Positions 33,501 to 46,400 of a stretch of DNA of 64,000 nt are shown in pieces (position 1 is the stretch's first letter; the number at the start of each line of letters is the position of its first letter). Both the position numbers and the translations under genes were made by a program. This DNA is from Pachypanchax playfairii (lineage: Eukaryota > Chordata > Actinopteri > Cyprinodontiformes > Aplocheilidae). Where the stretch lies: the NCBI GenBank assembly GCA_006937955.1, contig SSNP01000125.1, positions 735,325-799,324 on the forward strand, read 5' to 3'. The notes under the pieces are model-generated. The model searched no databases. It was not told the origin of the DNA and was given only the letters and a program-made list of their open reading frames with translations.

Positions 33501-36375
33501 TCCATACAAAAAAGCTTTGGTTGAAAAACTTTGAATGTTCTTGTTGTAAGGTGACAGTGCTAATCACTGTTTCAAGTTCATCTATTTCCTTGTTTCAGAA
33601 ATGCTGCTTAACTATCCAAGTATCTTACTGTCACTTTCCCAGTTTGATTGCAGTAAATTCTCTGAAAACAAATTGAATTTATTCACTTCTTATGTGGAAT
33701 AAAATTATTCCTTCAAAAATAAATTACATTTTATTTTATCCTCAGTATAAAATAAGCATTATTCTTGCCTAATACCATTGCCAGAATCTGCATGAAATAT
33801 TACCAAAACAAGTAATAAACACAGTGAGGTAAGTGAATGAACACAGTTTCTGTTAGTCATGCTGGTTGGGAGACACACAGCTGGAATGGTAGAAAACTTT
33901 TGGGATTATTCTTCCTCTATAGCGAACTTTACACTGGCTCAGCTGGCAGCACTCATACTTAAATATAATTTGGTCCATAGACACGTGCTTCTACCTGTGA
34001 AACAGACAGTCTGGAACATGTGCTAAATTATTCTCTATTCATATTTATGCTGTGTAAGGCCACAGCTTTGTTCGGGTGATGCGGCTCTCAGAAGCTATGC
34101 ACCTTTTCTCAAGTTAGACGAGTGTTGTTTTAAAAAAATGGCTATTTTTAATTAAATATTTTAAAAACTACATCTAATATGACTCTGATTTGTATCCAAG
34201 TTGAGATAAAAGTCAGTTTTTGTCTTCCTAAACAGACTCACAGTTTGGCATTTTAACACAGAAGATGCTCAGCAGTCCTGTGCAGCTGAGCACATGGACT
34301 GACAAACAACACTGTGCTGCTGTAAGCAAAAAACAACCATAACATGAGAAGTACATACATACATGAGCCTTTAGCACAGACAAAAGTGTTGTTTAGCATA
34401 TAAATTAAAACAGGGAATTTCAAAGTATATGAATTAGCCTGTACTCAAGCTCTACTACATAATTGGGACTTGATTGTTGTGATCTTTATTAAATAGATTC
34501 CTAGACATGTTCTTTCACTACTAAATGTCTCTGACTAAACATTAGGAACAGACTTCATGAGGGTGACATGTAGAGCTCAACTGGTATTTTCCACCAAACA
34601 ACAGAATTGGCAGGTCAGGCACCGACACCTTGTGCTTTTTACAGATCCAAATTCAATTTGTAAACTGGTCTTTTTGTCAGGTAGTTCTTCATCCAGGTGA
34701 TTGTGGAGGCATCCACCTGTGTCTTCTGGAGCTGTTTACACAGTAAAATAGGCTGATTTGTGTTAAATGCACTAGAGAAATTCTGCCAGATCATTGTGTG
34801 TAGCCCCGTGTCGAGTCTACACACAATGAACTGCTACATCTGAAACCGTCTATAAAAGGGAGGAGCCACCTGGTATAATATTTTAAGCTGATTGGAGGAC
34901 GCGCCACCAAGTGTCTGTCTTTGATGATTTGTCTTTAGCCAATCACAGTAAATCAAGCTTTTGCAAATCCAGTCTGGAGTAAAACACACACATTGTTACC
35001 ACTAAGAAAAGCAAAACACACGCAGAGTTTTGTGGTGGTGATATTATCATTATTGATTACAGCGTCTGCGTCGCGTCATTTCCAGAAGGGGTGGGGCTTA
35101 GCTCCAGACACCTTGGCTTTTCAAAATGGCCATTTAAATGCAGAGAAATTCGAGTTTTAAATCACATTATCTGGGTAGTTTAGTCAGACTTTTCAAACTG
35201 AAGCTACATGCATTTCAAAGTGCGTTTTCAGTCAGATTAAGGCAATAATTAGAATTTTTCTTGTTGCATGTAAATGTACTGAATGATGATCTGGGAGGAG
35301 ATACACAGGACACCATTCATCATCTCTGAAGGAGCCTTGATGTTGTCAGGCAGAACAAACTACTGAGAACCATTTAGAGTCTGCAGCATCAGATTTTCAA
35401 TTTAAATCCCTTGGTGACTTCAAATGAAGCCCTCTTATTTGTTTCTAACATGATACCTATTCCATATCAGTATGAATATCCAGTAGGATGTTTTCCAACT
35501 GAGATGTTTTCAAATTGTTCCTTAAATACTAGATAAATAAATACTAGTGTTCTGAATACTCTCTCCAGTGTTCTCAGCTGGCATTCAAATACTAAAAGAC
35601 CTGACGGTGCCTGTTTTTCTTTCTAAATTAAAGCTGGTAAGAGGATTTTGCCCCGAATGAGAAGCTCAACGGCTGTTTGTTGTTTTTCAACTAGTGCGCA
35701 TGCGTTGTAGCCCCGCCTCCCCCGTAGGAGTCTCCCCCTGTTTGTTTACTACCGGCATAGCTGGAGTTTTTTCTGGAACTACTACAGCTGTTAACTTACT
35801 CTCAGCAGTACAAGTGTGATTGACAATCAGGTTTTTATCTATTGGTTACTTTATTTCAAGCCCCACCAGGTCTATGATTTATGAATATTATAACTTTCTT
35901 TTGGAAACCATAAGTACAAGACCACTACCAGCTGATAAAATGATTTGAAAGTTAATTTGACATCTAAATGTTCTACAAAATCCTCTTTACCACCTTTAAG
36001 AGAGTTTACTCAAAATGAAACAATCCTTTAAAATTTGTATCTGTGTGGTTTGTTAATCTTACTGGAACGGAAAATGAATTTTTAAATAGAGTGGTTCGCT
36101 CTGCTCACAGATCAAGTGGGTGTGACCTACCAGTCTTGGGGGGGCATTGGGGGGTCTTTTATAAAGAACTCTCCAGAAATTTCTATGATTGTAGAAACTC
36201 AACTAAACAATAAGTTTAGTTTCAGATTCAAACATTTAATACACCTGAGTTTCAAAATGGGCATTAATAATGACCACTGTTGACTGACATTTTTAATTTT
36301 CTCTTGCAGCTAGAAATGGAGGATGAAGACACAATTGATGTGTTCCAACAGCAAACTGGAGGCGCTTCTCTTTAA
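30540..36375 (+). CDS. sumo2: SUMO2 small ubiquitin-like modifier
   Basis: Four exons: 30540-30560, 32310-32441, 32875-32946 and 36310-36375, encoding 96 residues. Except for a few substitutions in the N-terminal tail, at one internal position and at the extreme C-terminus, the protein matches vertebrate SUMO2. It is conjugated to lysines of nuclear proteins by SAE1/2-UBC9 after SENP cleavage. K11 lies in a VKTE (psi-K-x-E) site, so poly-SUMO chains can form. The ubiquitin fold includes [20 protein letters not shown] and RFRFDGQPINETDTPSQLEM. The diglycine is G92-G93, followed by the short removable tail ASL (human SUMO2 has VY). The first exon codes only seven residues, the usual arrangement for this gene. 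All splice sites are GT/AG. Confidence 0.97.
31906..32036. other. long imperfect hairpin in sumo2 intron 1
   Basis: Two arms of about 53 bp (31,909-31,961 and 31,981-32,033) are roughly 85-90 percent complementary around a ~20-nt loop. The best-matched part is AGACAATCTGTATGTATA. It could be a miniature fold-back transposon or a structured intronic RNA. Confidence 0.8.
32969..33152. repeat. 43-bp minisatellite, four copies, next to sumo2 exon 3
   Basis: Four essentially identical 43-bp units start at 32,969, 33,012, 33,055 and 33,098, with a partial fifth at 33,141. Each contains CTCGTCTCTCTTCTGTAG, a pyrimidine tract followed by TAG. The array begins 22 bp after the splice donor of exon 3 and continues into intron 3. 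Confidence 0.95.
33333..33460 (-). repeat. LINE 3'-end fragment, reverse
   Basis: AATCAGAATCAGATCAACTT followed by TATTTATCCCC is the reverse complement of a common fish LINE 3' end. It lies in sumo2 intron 3. Confidence 0.5.
34639..34824 (-). pseudogene. LINE RT fragment in sumo2 intron 3
   Basis: The minus-strand frame includes FSSAFNTNQPILLCKQLQ and VDASTITWMKNYLTKRP. It aligns by eye with FSSAFNTIQPALLCEKL and VDSSTTSWIYDYLTNRP of the plus-strand LINE at 12,360-12,480. It is a short scrap of the same Rex/Babar-like family. Confidence 0.8.
35628..35999. mobile_element. TTAA MITE, family C, in sumo2 intron 3
   Basis: TTAAAGCTGGTAAGAGGATT at the left and the inverted TTAAAGGTGGTAAAGAGGAT at the right (one indel) bound 372 bp. 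Inside, 35,695-35,725 has TGCGCATGCGT followed by CCCCGCCTCCCCCG, an NRF1-like site and a GC box. No gene is present. Confidence 0.75.
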
Positions 36376-36717
36376 AGACTGTTTCCAGTAAACATCCCTA
36401 CCTCTTGTATTGTCCCTCAATATCTTTGTTATATTCACTCTTCAGATTTTTACAGCCAGTGTTGATACCATCCAGTGGAATACTAACACCATGCTGAAAG
36501 GCAGTTGGTGTCGAATGTTTACACTGAGATTCATGTTAACGAACTTTGCAGCATTTATGCTGCAGCTGCTCTGCTGTGCTGAAGATAAATGCTTGGTAGT
36601 TTTTTCTTTTTAAGAGTTGGAAATCTTCCAGATTTTGTTTTTATACTCATGTTTTATTTTGTGATTAAACTTGTGTTTTAAATTTACTGACATTTTTTGT
36701 CTAAAATGACTTCTTGG

Positions 36718-36723
36718 AATAAA
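36718..36723 (+). terminator. sumo2 polyadenylation signal candidate
   Basis: AATAAA lies 343 bp after the stop codon and is followed by a T-rich stretch. It is the best candidate for the end of the transcript. Confidence 0.65.
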
Positions 36724-36739
36724 CAGTTTTTAAAAACAT

Positions 36740-37490
36740 TTTTACTTTTTCTGGTCTTTATAGGCTCACTTCTGAATATTGTCACTAATGTTTATTATTG
36801 CTATAGGTATTGCTCTTTCCCCCACAAAGCTTAGCTTAGTTTAGTTGAGTTGTGGAATTTTAGTATGTAAAGTTTCCTCAGTCTGCTTGTCTTCTATATA
36901 ACACAAGTAGTTTTATTACTGTTTTGTATTTGAAGGAAGTACATTTTTGCTCAAAAGGTAACAAAGCTATGTGCAGCATATATACTGTATTTACTTTCTC
37001 AGAAATGACCTCAAAACTGCTTTATAATTGGTTTTATTAACGTTAGTAAAACAGTTGGGGAAAAACTGAGATTGAAATTAATAATCACAAATTAATTCCA
37101 CAAATGTAAAGACCAGAAGCAACTTGAAAATGGTAAACATTAACAAAATATGGCCAATGTGGCGCTTGTTACTGTGAGAATGTCAAAATAAGATATATTC
37201 TACTTGAAAAGTATATCCTGATAGTATTTTAAATTGTTGGATAAAAAAAACAATACTGCAAACATCGACATAATAAAAGTCTAGTTTGTCATAGAACGTC
37301 TTATTTTGAAAATGTAACCGGAACTAAGAAATCGTGCTCTTGCTTCTCAGACCGGAGGCAGGTGGATGCTGGTCTTTCAGAAGCGCTAGCTAGTTTAGAC
37401 AATGATGAGGCGGTGAAGTGTTATTAATAGAAGTGTAGTTCGCGTATATCCTGAAAGATTTAGTATTTGTATACTGTATTTTGTGCTGAA
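36740..37490. promoter_or_regulatory. sumo2-jpt1 spacer with jpt1 promoter
   Basis: About 750 bp separate the sumo2 poly(A) site from the jpt1 start codon. An ETS-like CCGGAA at 37,318 and a GC-richer patch at 37,330-37,440 may mark the jpt1 promoter and 5' UTR. No TATA box is obvious and no other gene is seen. Confidence 0.4.
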
Positions 37491-40400
37491 ATGACGACCA
37501 CTACGACATTTCAAGGGATGGAGCCCGGTTCTAAAAGCAGTTCCAGGTAAAAAGGCGTCAGACTGAGCCTGTTAGCCACCATTTGACCTAAGTTCAGTAT
37601 CTTCTGACTGATATGCTACATTGAAGATTACATGAATATAATGTTTTCACTGATTACATACTGTAGTTTTTTTATGAACCTTTTTAACAGGGCAGCGATG
37701 GAAAGGCACCACACTTTTAACTGTAGCTTTTTGGCTAGTTAGCATACATACAGCCTTTTGTAGAGACGCTGCGTGGCATACTGGATTAAGTGAAGCCCTT
37801 TAACGTTTCATCGAGTCTTTATGTGATTTTCCTTACAAAAAGTTTATTTTTATGGTTTTGAAACAATCATAGACATCAAATCGGTTCCTCCAGTTGGGTG
37901 GGGCCGCCTCAGATTCCAGGTCAGTTGTCAAGACAACGGATGTACGATACGTCTGTCCAGGATGATGCCTGAATGAAACGAGGGTCCTGTTATTGCTGAC
38001 CACACCTCACATTAAACCGATTTTCACTGTCTTTTATTAAATGAATTGATCAACTTGTATCTTATAAATATAAAAAAACATAATACTTCTGAATATTAAA
38101 ATAGTCAATGTTAGTTTGAGTAGGTCTTTAGAATGTTGTGTGGCAACAAAAGCCTTGTAACAATTTAGTTTTTACAGATCTATTAATTTTTCATTAAATA
38201 TTCAGCATCTACATTAAAAATATACAACATTGAAATAGTTTATATATTATGTACATAAATACATACATACAAGCATTAGGGGGCATTTTTTACATCTTGA
38301 TACGTGTGTATATTCCAGGTTGTTCGTGACAGACTGTTATAATCTCTTATTGACTGATTAATTAATTTTTACAAGTGGAAAAGTCTGATATTTATTTAAA
38401 CCTGAATATAAGAACTACCTGTAACCTGGTTTGAGTTAACTTGACAACTGAAAACCTTTTCTTTGTGTTCTCATACACATTTTATGTGACACTGACTCAG
38501 ATTGTAAGTAGTTGAGCTTCTTTATGCTGGGAACATAGATGTCCAACAAAATACATTTCATTTTGATTTCATTTTGAAGTAAATGCAATCAGAAGGATGT
38601 ACATTTCTCAAAGTCCTTTACTAAAACTGAATTTAAAGGTACAATATGTAAGAATTTTACAGTGAAATACTCACAACAGTCTAATGTCCCACCAATGTTG
38701 AAAATAAAGTTACATTGTAACAGATCTCGATCTCATCTGGCTGGGTGGTTGACAGTTTCTGTCATTTTAAAAAAGCTAGCCTGGACCGGAATCATTATTT
38801 ACACGTCCAGACTTCCTGGTTCCAGAACGAATCACATGTGAGTCTGCAAGGCTGCCAAGTCTTCAACACAAGCGGCTGGAATTCAATAATGACCAGCAGC
38901 AAAAAGTAAGAAACCACCACATCCTTCCAATTGAGCAGCCGAGCTTCACGTGATGGGGCGTTCAAATCCACTTAGGAAAACTCAATGCTGAACAAATAGA
39001 CCTTCAGACATTCCCAAAAATTGAACAAATACAAGAGAAACTAAACGAGAATCACCATCAGAACTGGCAACCCAACAGAAAAATCAGGGAGGGGAGGGGG
39101 TGAGTGGGTGAGAACAGACGGGTTTTTTTTTTTACATGAACTGCAGGATTTGGATTTGACAACAAGGTCTAATTCTTACATACTGTAGCTTTAAGATGCT
39201 TATGTAATGTTGTTTTTCTCTCATCACATAGAAAACTGTATCAGCATGTTGTCCGACGGTAATTAGTGTTTCTGTGAGCGATGACGAGCGATGATTGAGC
39301 ATCCATGTGGATTAAACTAAGCATCGCATTTAATGATTGTGTCTTGAGGAATTTTTCAAGTCACTTGAATCTTTTCAGCCATACTTTACACTCAATATTT
39401 TAAATGTTATAAATACTTACATAAAGTGTATAAGCAAATATAAATAGGCATGTAATACCGTTTGCTCACATTCATTTACACATTTGTATGAATTTGTAAA
39501 TTTTTTTGAATAGTCTCTTAACTGTTGTATTTAGGATATATTATTTTGGTTTAGAATATTATATCCTATTAAAGATGGCAGAGTGGTGAAAATAGAAGAA
39601 TTAAAGTATAGCTCTGGGTAACAGTGTCATCTCTTTTTCTAGGGTTTTGCGCCCTCCTGGTGGTGGATCCAACATTTCACTTGGTGCTGAAGAGGAGAAA
39701 CAGCCTGTCAGAAAAGACAAGATGGCCTCCAGTGTTTTTGCTGAGCCAGAAGACCCTTATGCCAATCGAAGGAACAATCCACCAGGTATGTTTGCATCAC
39801 AGAAACAGTAACTTAAAGTAAGTTTAAGGTCCTGGGTTTGAAACCAGAACCTTTCTGCATGGAACTTGTTCCAACAGACCAAAAATAGACATAATGGGTT
39901 AACTGGAAACTCTAAATTGGCACTAGGAGTGAGTGTGTGTGAATGATGTAATAGGAAGCGGCCTGTATTTGTATAGAGCTTTTCTAGTCGTACTGACCAC
40001 TCAAAGCACGTTTACACTACAAGTGACATTTCACCCACTCACACACACTAGTATGCAAATCAGGAGGACAAACAGGGTTCTTTGTTTTACCCAAGTGCAC
40101 TCTGACATGTAGAGGAAGGAAGCTGGGATCAAAACGCCAACTTTCACACTGGAAAGCAACTTTTGTCACACTGAGCCCTTGTCTGTCTATATGTGGCTGG
40201 TGACCTGTCCAGGGTATAACCCCACCTCTCACCCAATAAACCCTGGAGGTGGACACCAGGACCCCAAGAACAGTGGTTAAAGAAAATGACAGACCACATG
40301 TTCATACCTTCTTAATATTGCTTTTGAAGTTTAATGTTTGTTGTACTGTAATATACAAACTAAACCACAAAGCTTGTAAATAAAAAAGAAAAACACGAAA

Positions 40401-43400
40401 ACACAAGATTGTATCACATTTCAAAAATAAAAATGAATTCAGTTAGCATATTTTTGTTAGATCAGAAAGCCAGTCAGATAATACTCTCTTCTCAGAGACA
40501 TTTTGACCAAATTGTGTCAATTATCTCTGAAATGTATAAATATTAATACAGTTTTTATATTTCTTATAATTCTCCTTATTGTTACATATGATTGTTGACA
40601 GTTTTAAAATGTTTTAAAAGAATTTTTGCTCTGGAATCGGAGCACAAAATTGACTCAGAATATTAACATGATTGGTCGAATAGATCATATTGAAGGAAGT
40701 CTTCAGTTTTTAAAATCAAACTTGATTGAAAAATCTTGTCAATCAGAAGGTGGTGGTAGGTATCTGTCAGTTATTTGCTGACTGCTAAAAAAACAACAAC
40801 AGAAGACTGACCAGATAATCATGGCAGTGGAGTGAAGACCCTCATCATGTAGGCAGAACTGATTGGAAATGACCAATCACACGAGAGTCATTGCCTCCAT
40901 ATAGTCAAAAGTCAGACACGAGCAAATGCAGAATTTCTTTTGAAGGGTGCAGAGTATCATGTTAGCAAGGGAAACTCCTGCTGTTCTTAAAGTTTGCACT
41001 CACGTGGTTGAAGGATTTCATTTTGAGCTCGGGGTAGATTAAATATGTGTGCGCAAATGGTTGAATCTGCATGAGTGATTAATTTGGCACGCATGGATGG
41101 TTGAATCTGCTCTCTCAAAGTTACATAATATGTTTCTAATTAGGTTTAATCTCACTCTGAGGTTTGGTCATTTATTTTATTGCATACAGGCTGGACAGTT
41201 TAGTGTGCAGTATGACGTCGTCTAGATGGGAGCAGAAACAACTACCGTATTTTACAGACTAAAATTTGCACTTTTTTCATAGTTTAGATGGATTTGCACA
41301 GTTCAAAGATAAATTAAAAGTTTTTAACTTCATACCTGCCATCATCCCTGGAGGCTTAACTAAAGTACTCCAGCCACTTGACATCTCAGTGAACTGGAGC
41401 TTTAAGGCAGTTTTGCTTCACCTGTGGGAGCCGTAGATGATGGATGGAGAGCACAGCTTCATGGCAATCGGGAGGATGCAGCATGCAACTTTTCTGCAAT
41501 TCACTGGATGGATGGACAAAGCATGGACTTCAGTGTCAACCAAAACCACCCTGTCAGCATCCAGAAAGGCTGGAATAATTGGAACTGGTGTTGAGTCTGA
41601 CGACAGCCATGCAGAGAGGAAGTGGTGCTTCATCTACTTCTGGAGTTGGCAAAGTTGCTCAGAAGTGATAACCTTGCTCTGCAAGATGGATTCTCACAAG
41701 ATTTGGAGTTTTCCAAACCCACGAAAATCCATCTTGTACAGCTCCAGCTAAAACCGTCTATCTCAGTAAAAAAAATTTTGGACCAGTCATGTGGTAGCAT
41801 TGTACTTTGGGGCGGGTGTTCAGGTATGATTGGCAGCAAGTGCCCTGGCAGACAAAGTAAACAAACATGGCTGTGTTGGTGGATGTACACATTTAAACAG
41901 CTATTGAAGCTACAGTATTTTAGGAGAACTAGAGATGATCTCTTCTTCTTAAAAATGAGCAAAGGTAAGCACTGTGCTTTTCTTGATGGTAGCTATGTAT
42001 GATCTTTACATACTTTACATATCTTATACACACTTGACAACTCTTGTGACTGCTTGTAGTTAAAGCAGAACTAAGTAAGTTTTGCTCTCGCTCTCCCCCT
42101 ACTGGTCCCCTGTGAAAGCTCACTGTCGTAACGTTCCCCCGCCGCCGCCGCCGCAGACCCCCCCTCCACCCCGCCGCCGCCCCCCCAACAACAACGCGCA
42201 GAGAACGCTTTTGCAAGAAGAAAGAAAAACAAAACCAAGAAAATGTCTTGACAACGGCAAGGGCTTCATGCTTGTATTTATGTACGTGAGTGTGAGTGCC
42301 GTAAAGCAGGTTTGTTCTCGCGAGATTAGTCGGGTCCGATCCACTGAAAGTTGCAAGTGCTGCTTTCAGGACACAGACCCCGGAGGGAGGGGAGGGACCC
42401 ACGAATCACCCCGCCAAGTCCTTGTTTACCCCCACAGGGACTCTAGAAAACATTTATTGAGGTGAAAAAACTTACTTAGTTCTGCTTTAAATTTGTCCTC
42501 CGGTGAATAAGTCTCAAAAATAAACAAATATTTTCTGCCTTTAGCTTTCACATGTGACTGCCATTTACTATCTATAATCAGTTTCCTAGTAGGTCGAAAA
42601 AAGGCAGTGACTTTTATTCTTGAAGATGTTTTGTTTCTCCTCTGACGAGCTTCATCAGTTAAACATAAAAAATGTCTACAGTTTCTGCTTGTTAGCTATA
42701 ATTTTCTGTACATTCTTGGTCGTCTAGGACTTGTCAATCCAAATTTGGATTTTGAGCTGTAGTGAGTGACCTAGCTTTCAGCTCAGTTTAACAAAGTCTC
42801 TATTTGACCCTCAGGAGGGAGGAGAGCGGGGTGAGCTGTGACATCCTCAACTCCAGAAAACATCTTCATAATTCAGACAAAACAACTTCAGAATAAATCT
42901 GATTGGCCTAAGGCAGTTAGGTCTGAGATCTGAATATGTTTTCCTGAGTTTTGAGCATGCTCTTAAATGGATATGATCCACTGGGTTTTATTGGAATCTG
43001 AAGAAAATCTATCCTTTCAGCAGGAAATTGGGTCTTTATTAACAACAAATAATTGTTAACAGAAGGTCTTTTAGTTTGAAAGTTGACGACTTCTGAATTC
43101 AGCTATTGTGGTTGAAGCACAATAAAAATTGAGAAGGCTGTGTGAAACTTGGTAGCAAATGAATGTCATGCATAATATGGGTCAGAATGTCAAATTATTA
43201 TATCAATAGACTAAAGCTCTTACAGGGATTTATTTTGTGGGTTGCTCTTTTCCCACATGTTGACCTTCAGTGACAGTGTTATAAATGAAACTCAAACTTC
43301 AACATTCCAGATTTTCTTGTTGTTGGTGTTTTATGCACTTAAAAAAATACATGTTTGCTTTAAAGCTGCAATCCAGAGTTTTCCCCTTTTCAGGAGTTAT

Positions 43401-46400
43401 GTATGATATTTTTGAAATTCCATAAAAGTGACCCGATCCTGTAATATAATGTAGGACAAAAGTCATATTTTTTTCTTTCTCAAATCCCCCCCCCCCACCC
43501 CCTCACCAAACATGTGATTGTGTGAATGGGTGAATGACATATTGTAGTGTGAAGTGCTTTGGGGGTCGTGGTACCAGTATGCCATTTACCATCTAGTTAG
43601 GATGCCTCTTGGTCACCACCAAGGAACGTCCCACGTTGGGTTGTTGCCCTCATGAACCAACTAAGATGATGGATGGAGTTCATTTTTATTTCAAAAAGCA
43701 GCCAATAAAGTCTCATTTTTAAATAAAATTTTCTGGGCAAGTAATGTTCCACTGTTTAATAATAGTCATAATTTAGTGAATATGGAAAATCCTGGTACTT
43801 TATTGTGGGTGGTCCTTTAGATGGGACGTTCTTTCATAATTGGCATTTCAAAACTTACTGAATTTTATTACTTATTACAATTGATTGAAATGTCTTTTTT
43901 TTACTAACTTAAAGTCTGAACTGTTGATGTGAATGGTACTTGTTCTGTAAAGTGCCTTGAAATTACTTTTGGTATGATTTGACACTATAAATAAAACTGA
44001 TTTGAAAATGTAATTGAATTGGTTTTGGCTTTCTGAATCTTAAAATTCCATTTGCTTCAGAGCAGCTTTCAGGTGTTAACACTCATACCGTTGTTTACTG
44101 ATGTAAAGACTAAGATGATTTATGGTGCGTTCACACCGGCCCAACCGTCAACGTCAGAAGCGGCAAGTTTACATGTAAAACCTATGGTGGAGTCCGTCAG
44201 ACAGACGTCAACGGCTCTGCGGCGCTTTGTGAGCGTTATGAGCGGCAACTTCTCAAGCTTTTGAAAAGCTCAAAACGCAGAAAGTTCAGCTAGCCGAAGT
44301 TTTGACGCTCTTGAAGCGGCATGTCAACCAATCAGAGCGTCTCATCATAGGGACGTACCTGAATGAAGCAGGAAGTCTTCAAACAGGGTGCGGGACAGAC
44401 GGAAGTAGCGCTGGAAGCTAACCTCATCCATATGTAGCTCCTGGAGCAAATGGTTTAACTCCTCAAACTCAGAACACATCTGAACAATGGGGTGTATCCA
44501 CAAACGGAGTAAATAAAGCCAAGCCACTCTCTATATGATCCGCCATAGCTCAGAACATCCAATAACAAAGGAAGCTCCGCCTACACGCTCGTTTTAACAG
44601 TCAAGCGTTATGAGCTTCAACTTCAAACGTCAAACTTGGAGCGTTATGAGCTTCAACTTCAAACGTCAAACTTGGAGCGTTATGAGTGTTGACGCTTGTG
44701 ACGCTGGTGGCCAGTGTGAATGCACATTTAGGCTCTATGTGAGAAATTAAAGTATCATTTTAAATGGTAGTCTCAACAACTATGTCCATTTGCTCAACCA
44801 CAATTTAGATAGTCTTAAATTAGATATGAAAGATGTAAACTTTGATCCATTATTTCTTCTTCCTTTTCCAGGAGGGAAGCCTTCAGGTGTGCTGTGTGGG
44901 GAACCATCAGCCCCGCTGAGAAGAGGTGCAAACCAAACCATCAATCATGCTGGAGAACCTCCTTCTACAGTAAGATTATTCATTAGTTGTTTGAGGAAGA
45001 AGCTGCACAAACCTACTGTAGAAGGAACTACCGTACATAAAATGTATTTGCTCCTTGTTTTTATCTTTTTTTAAATATCCAAAAAGTAGAATAAAAGAAC
45101 TGATACATTTTAGATGTTTTATCTAATGATGTACTTTCTCAACAGTAGTACAGGTGTCAGGTGTCAAGATACAGAAGAACGTGGTGCTCTTCAGTTGGGC
45201 CCGACCGATATGGATATAAAGACTTTAGAGCAGGCCGATAGTCAATATAACGGCCGATAAATCCATCCACCAGAAAACATTTCAAAACTATTACTGAAAG
45301 CTAAAACACTGCATGCTAAGCTCATGTCTACCTGTTAGACACCATGAACTATCTGAATTATTCACTGATTCCAAAAAATGTAAACAATAGAAAAGTTTAT
45401 CTATTTTATGAACATTTATTTACATTTTTAACTGGGCATTCTCATTAATGATGCAGAAACACTTATATGACAAAAATAAATAAAAAATATCGGCAATTTT
45501 TTACCGATATCACCCTGGACCGGACGATATATTGGTCGGGCCCTACTCTTCAGACACATAAACCTCTTGTGTTTTTTATATTTTTCTACTTGACATGAAC
45601 ATGTTTAAGCTCAATTAAAAATGCTTAGTTTTGCTGTTATCTATAATTACATTGGCTTTGTCTTATCATGAAACTGTTTTTTTTTTTACTGTTGATTACC
45701 TCCACATGGTGGGAGTCTCTGTAGGTTTGGTTTGTCCTTTACAAATTAGTTTATATTTTGACTCTTTAATCTTTTGAACACACTTCATGTGCAAAACTCA
45801 AGTAAAATTGGTTGAGACAGATTTGATAAAGTCCATATATGTCTGTGTTTTAAGCTCAAGTTTCACTGAGCTGCAACTGTTAGTGGCATATTAAGCCTGG
45901 GTCAAAATGACCCATACAAATGGCTGCAATGCACTACAAATTATTTTTGGAATATTTCCTATGGCCACCTTAATGCAGCTTTATAAGAATCCAGCATTCA
46001 GATATTCATGACCAACTCGATGGTCTTGTCCAAAGATTTCCTTGAATGCACCACGAAAACCCTCTTTGTAGGGCCGCCAGTCAAATGTGTTAGAACAACG
46101 CACGTTGTTCGTGGATAATTTAGATGAACTTTTATGAATAAAAGTTGCACAGAAGCAGTACAAATCCTCATTTGCACAAAGTTTTTGAGGAAACAGCTTC
46201 CAAATGTCTGGATTTTGCATCATTTCTGTTTTAAAAGTAGGTTCAAGTAAGTGCACAATAAAGTACCGTTGCTTCCAGAAAATTACACTTAATTCTCTCT
46301 TTTCATGATGAGTGGGGCAACATGATGCAACACCTCTGCAAAGGTGTTACGGTCCATCCAGAGGTAGACCATGGACTGGTGGTCCAGCTCATGGAACAGA

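Noticed and set aside
42082..42465. Proline-rich 127-codon frame
   Set aside because: It comes from the C-rich tract within a MITE and has no homology or splice context.
43363..43400. Another TTAAAG element start
   Set aside because: No matching inverted end with CTTTAA was found downstream; the same goes for TTTAAAGCTGCAG near 50,253.
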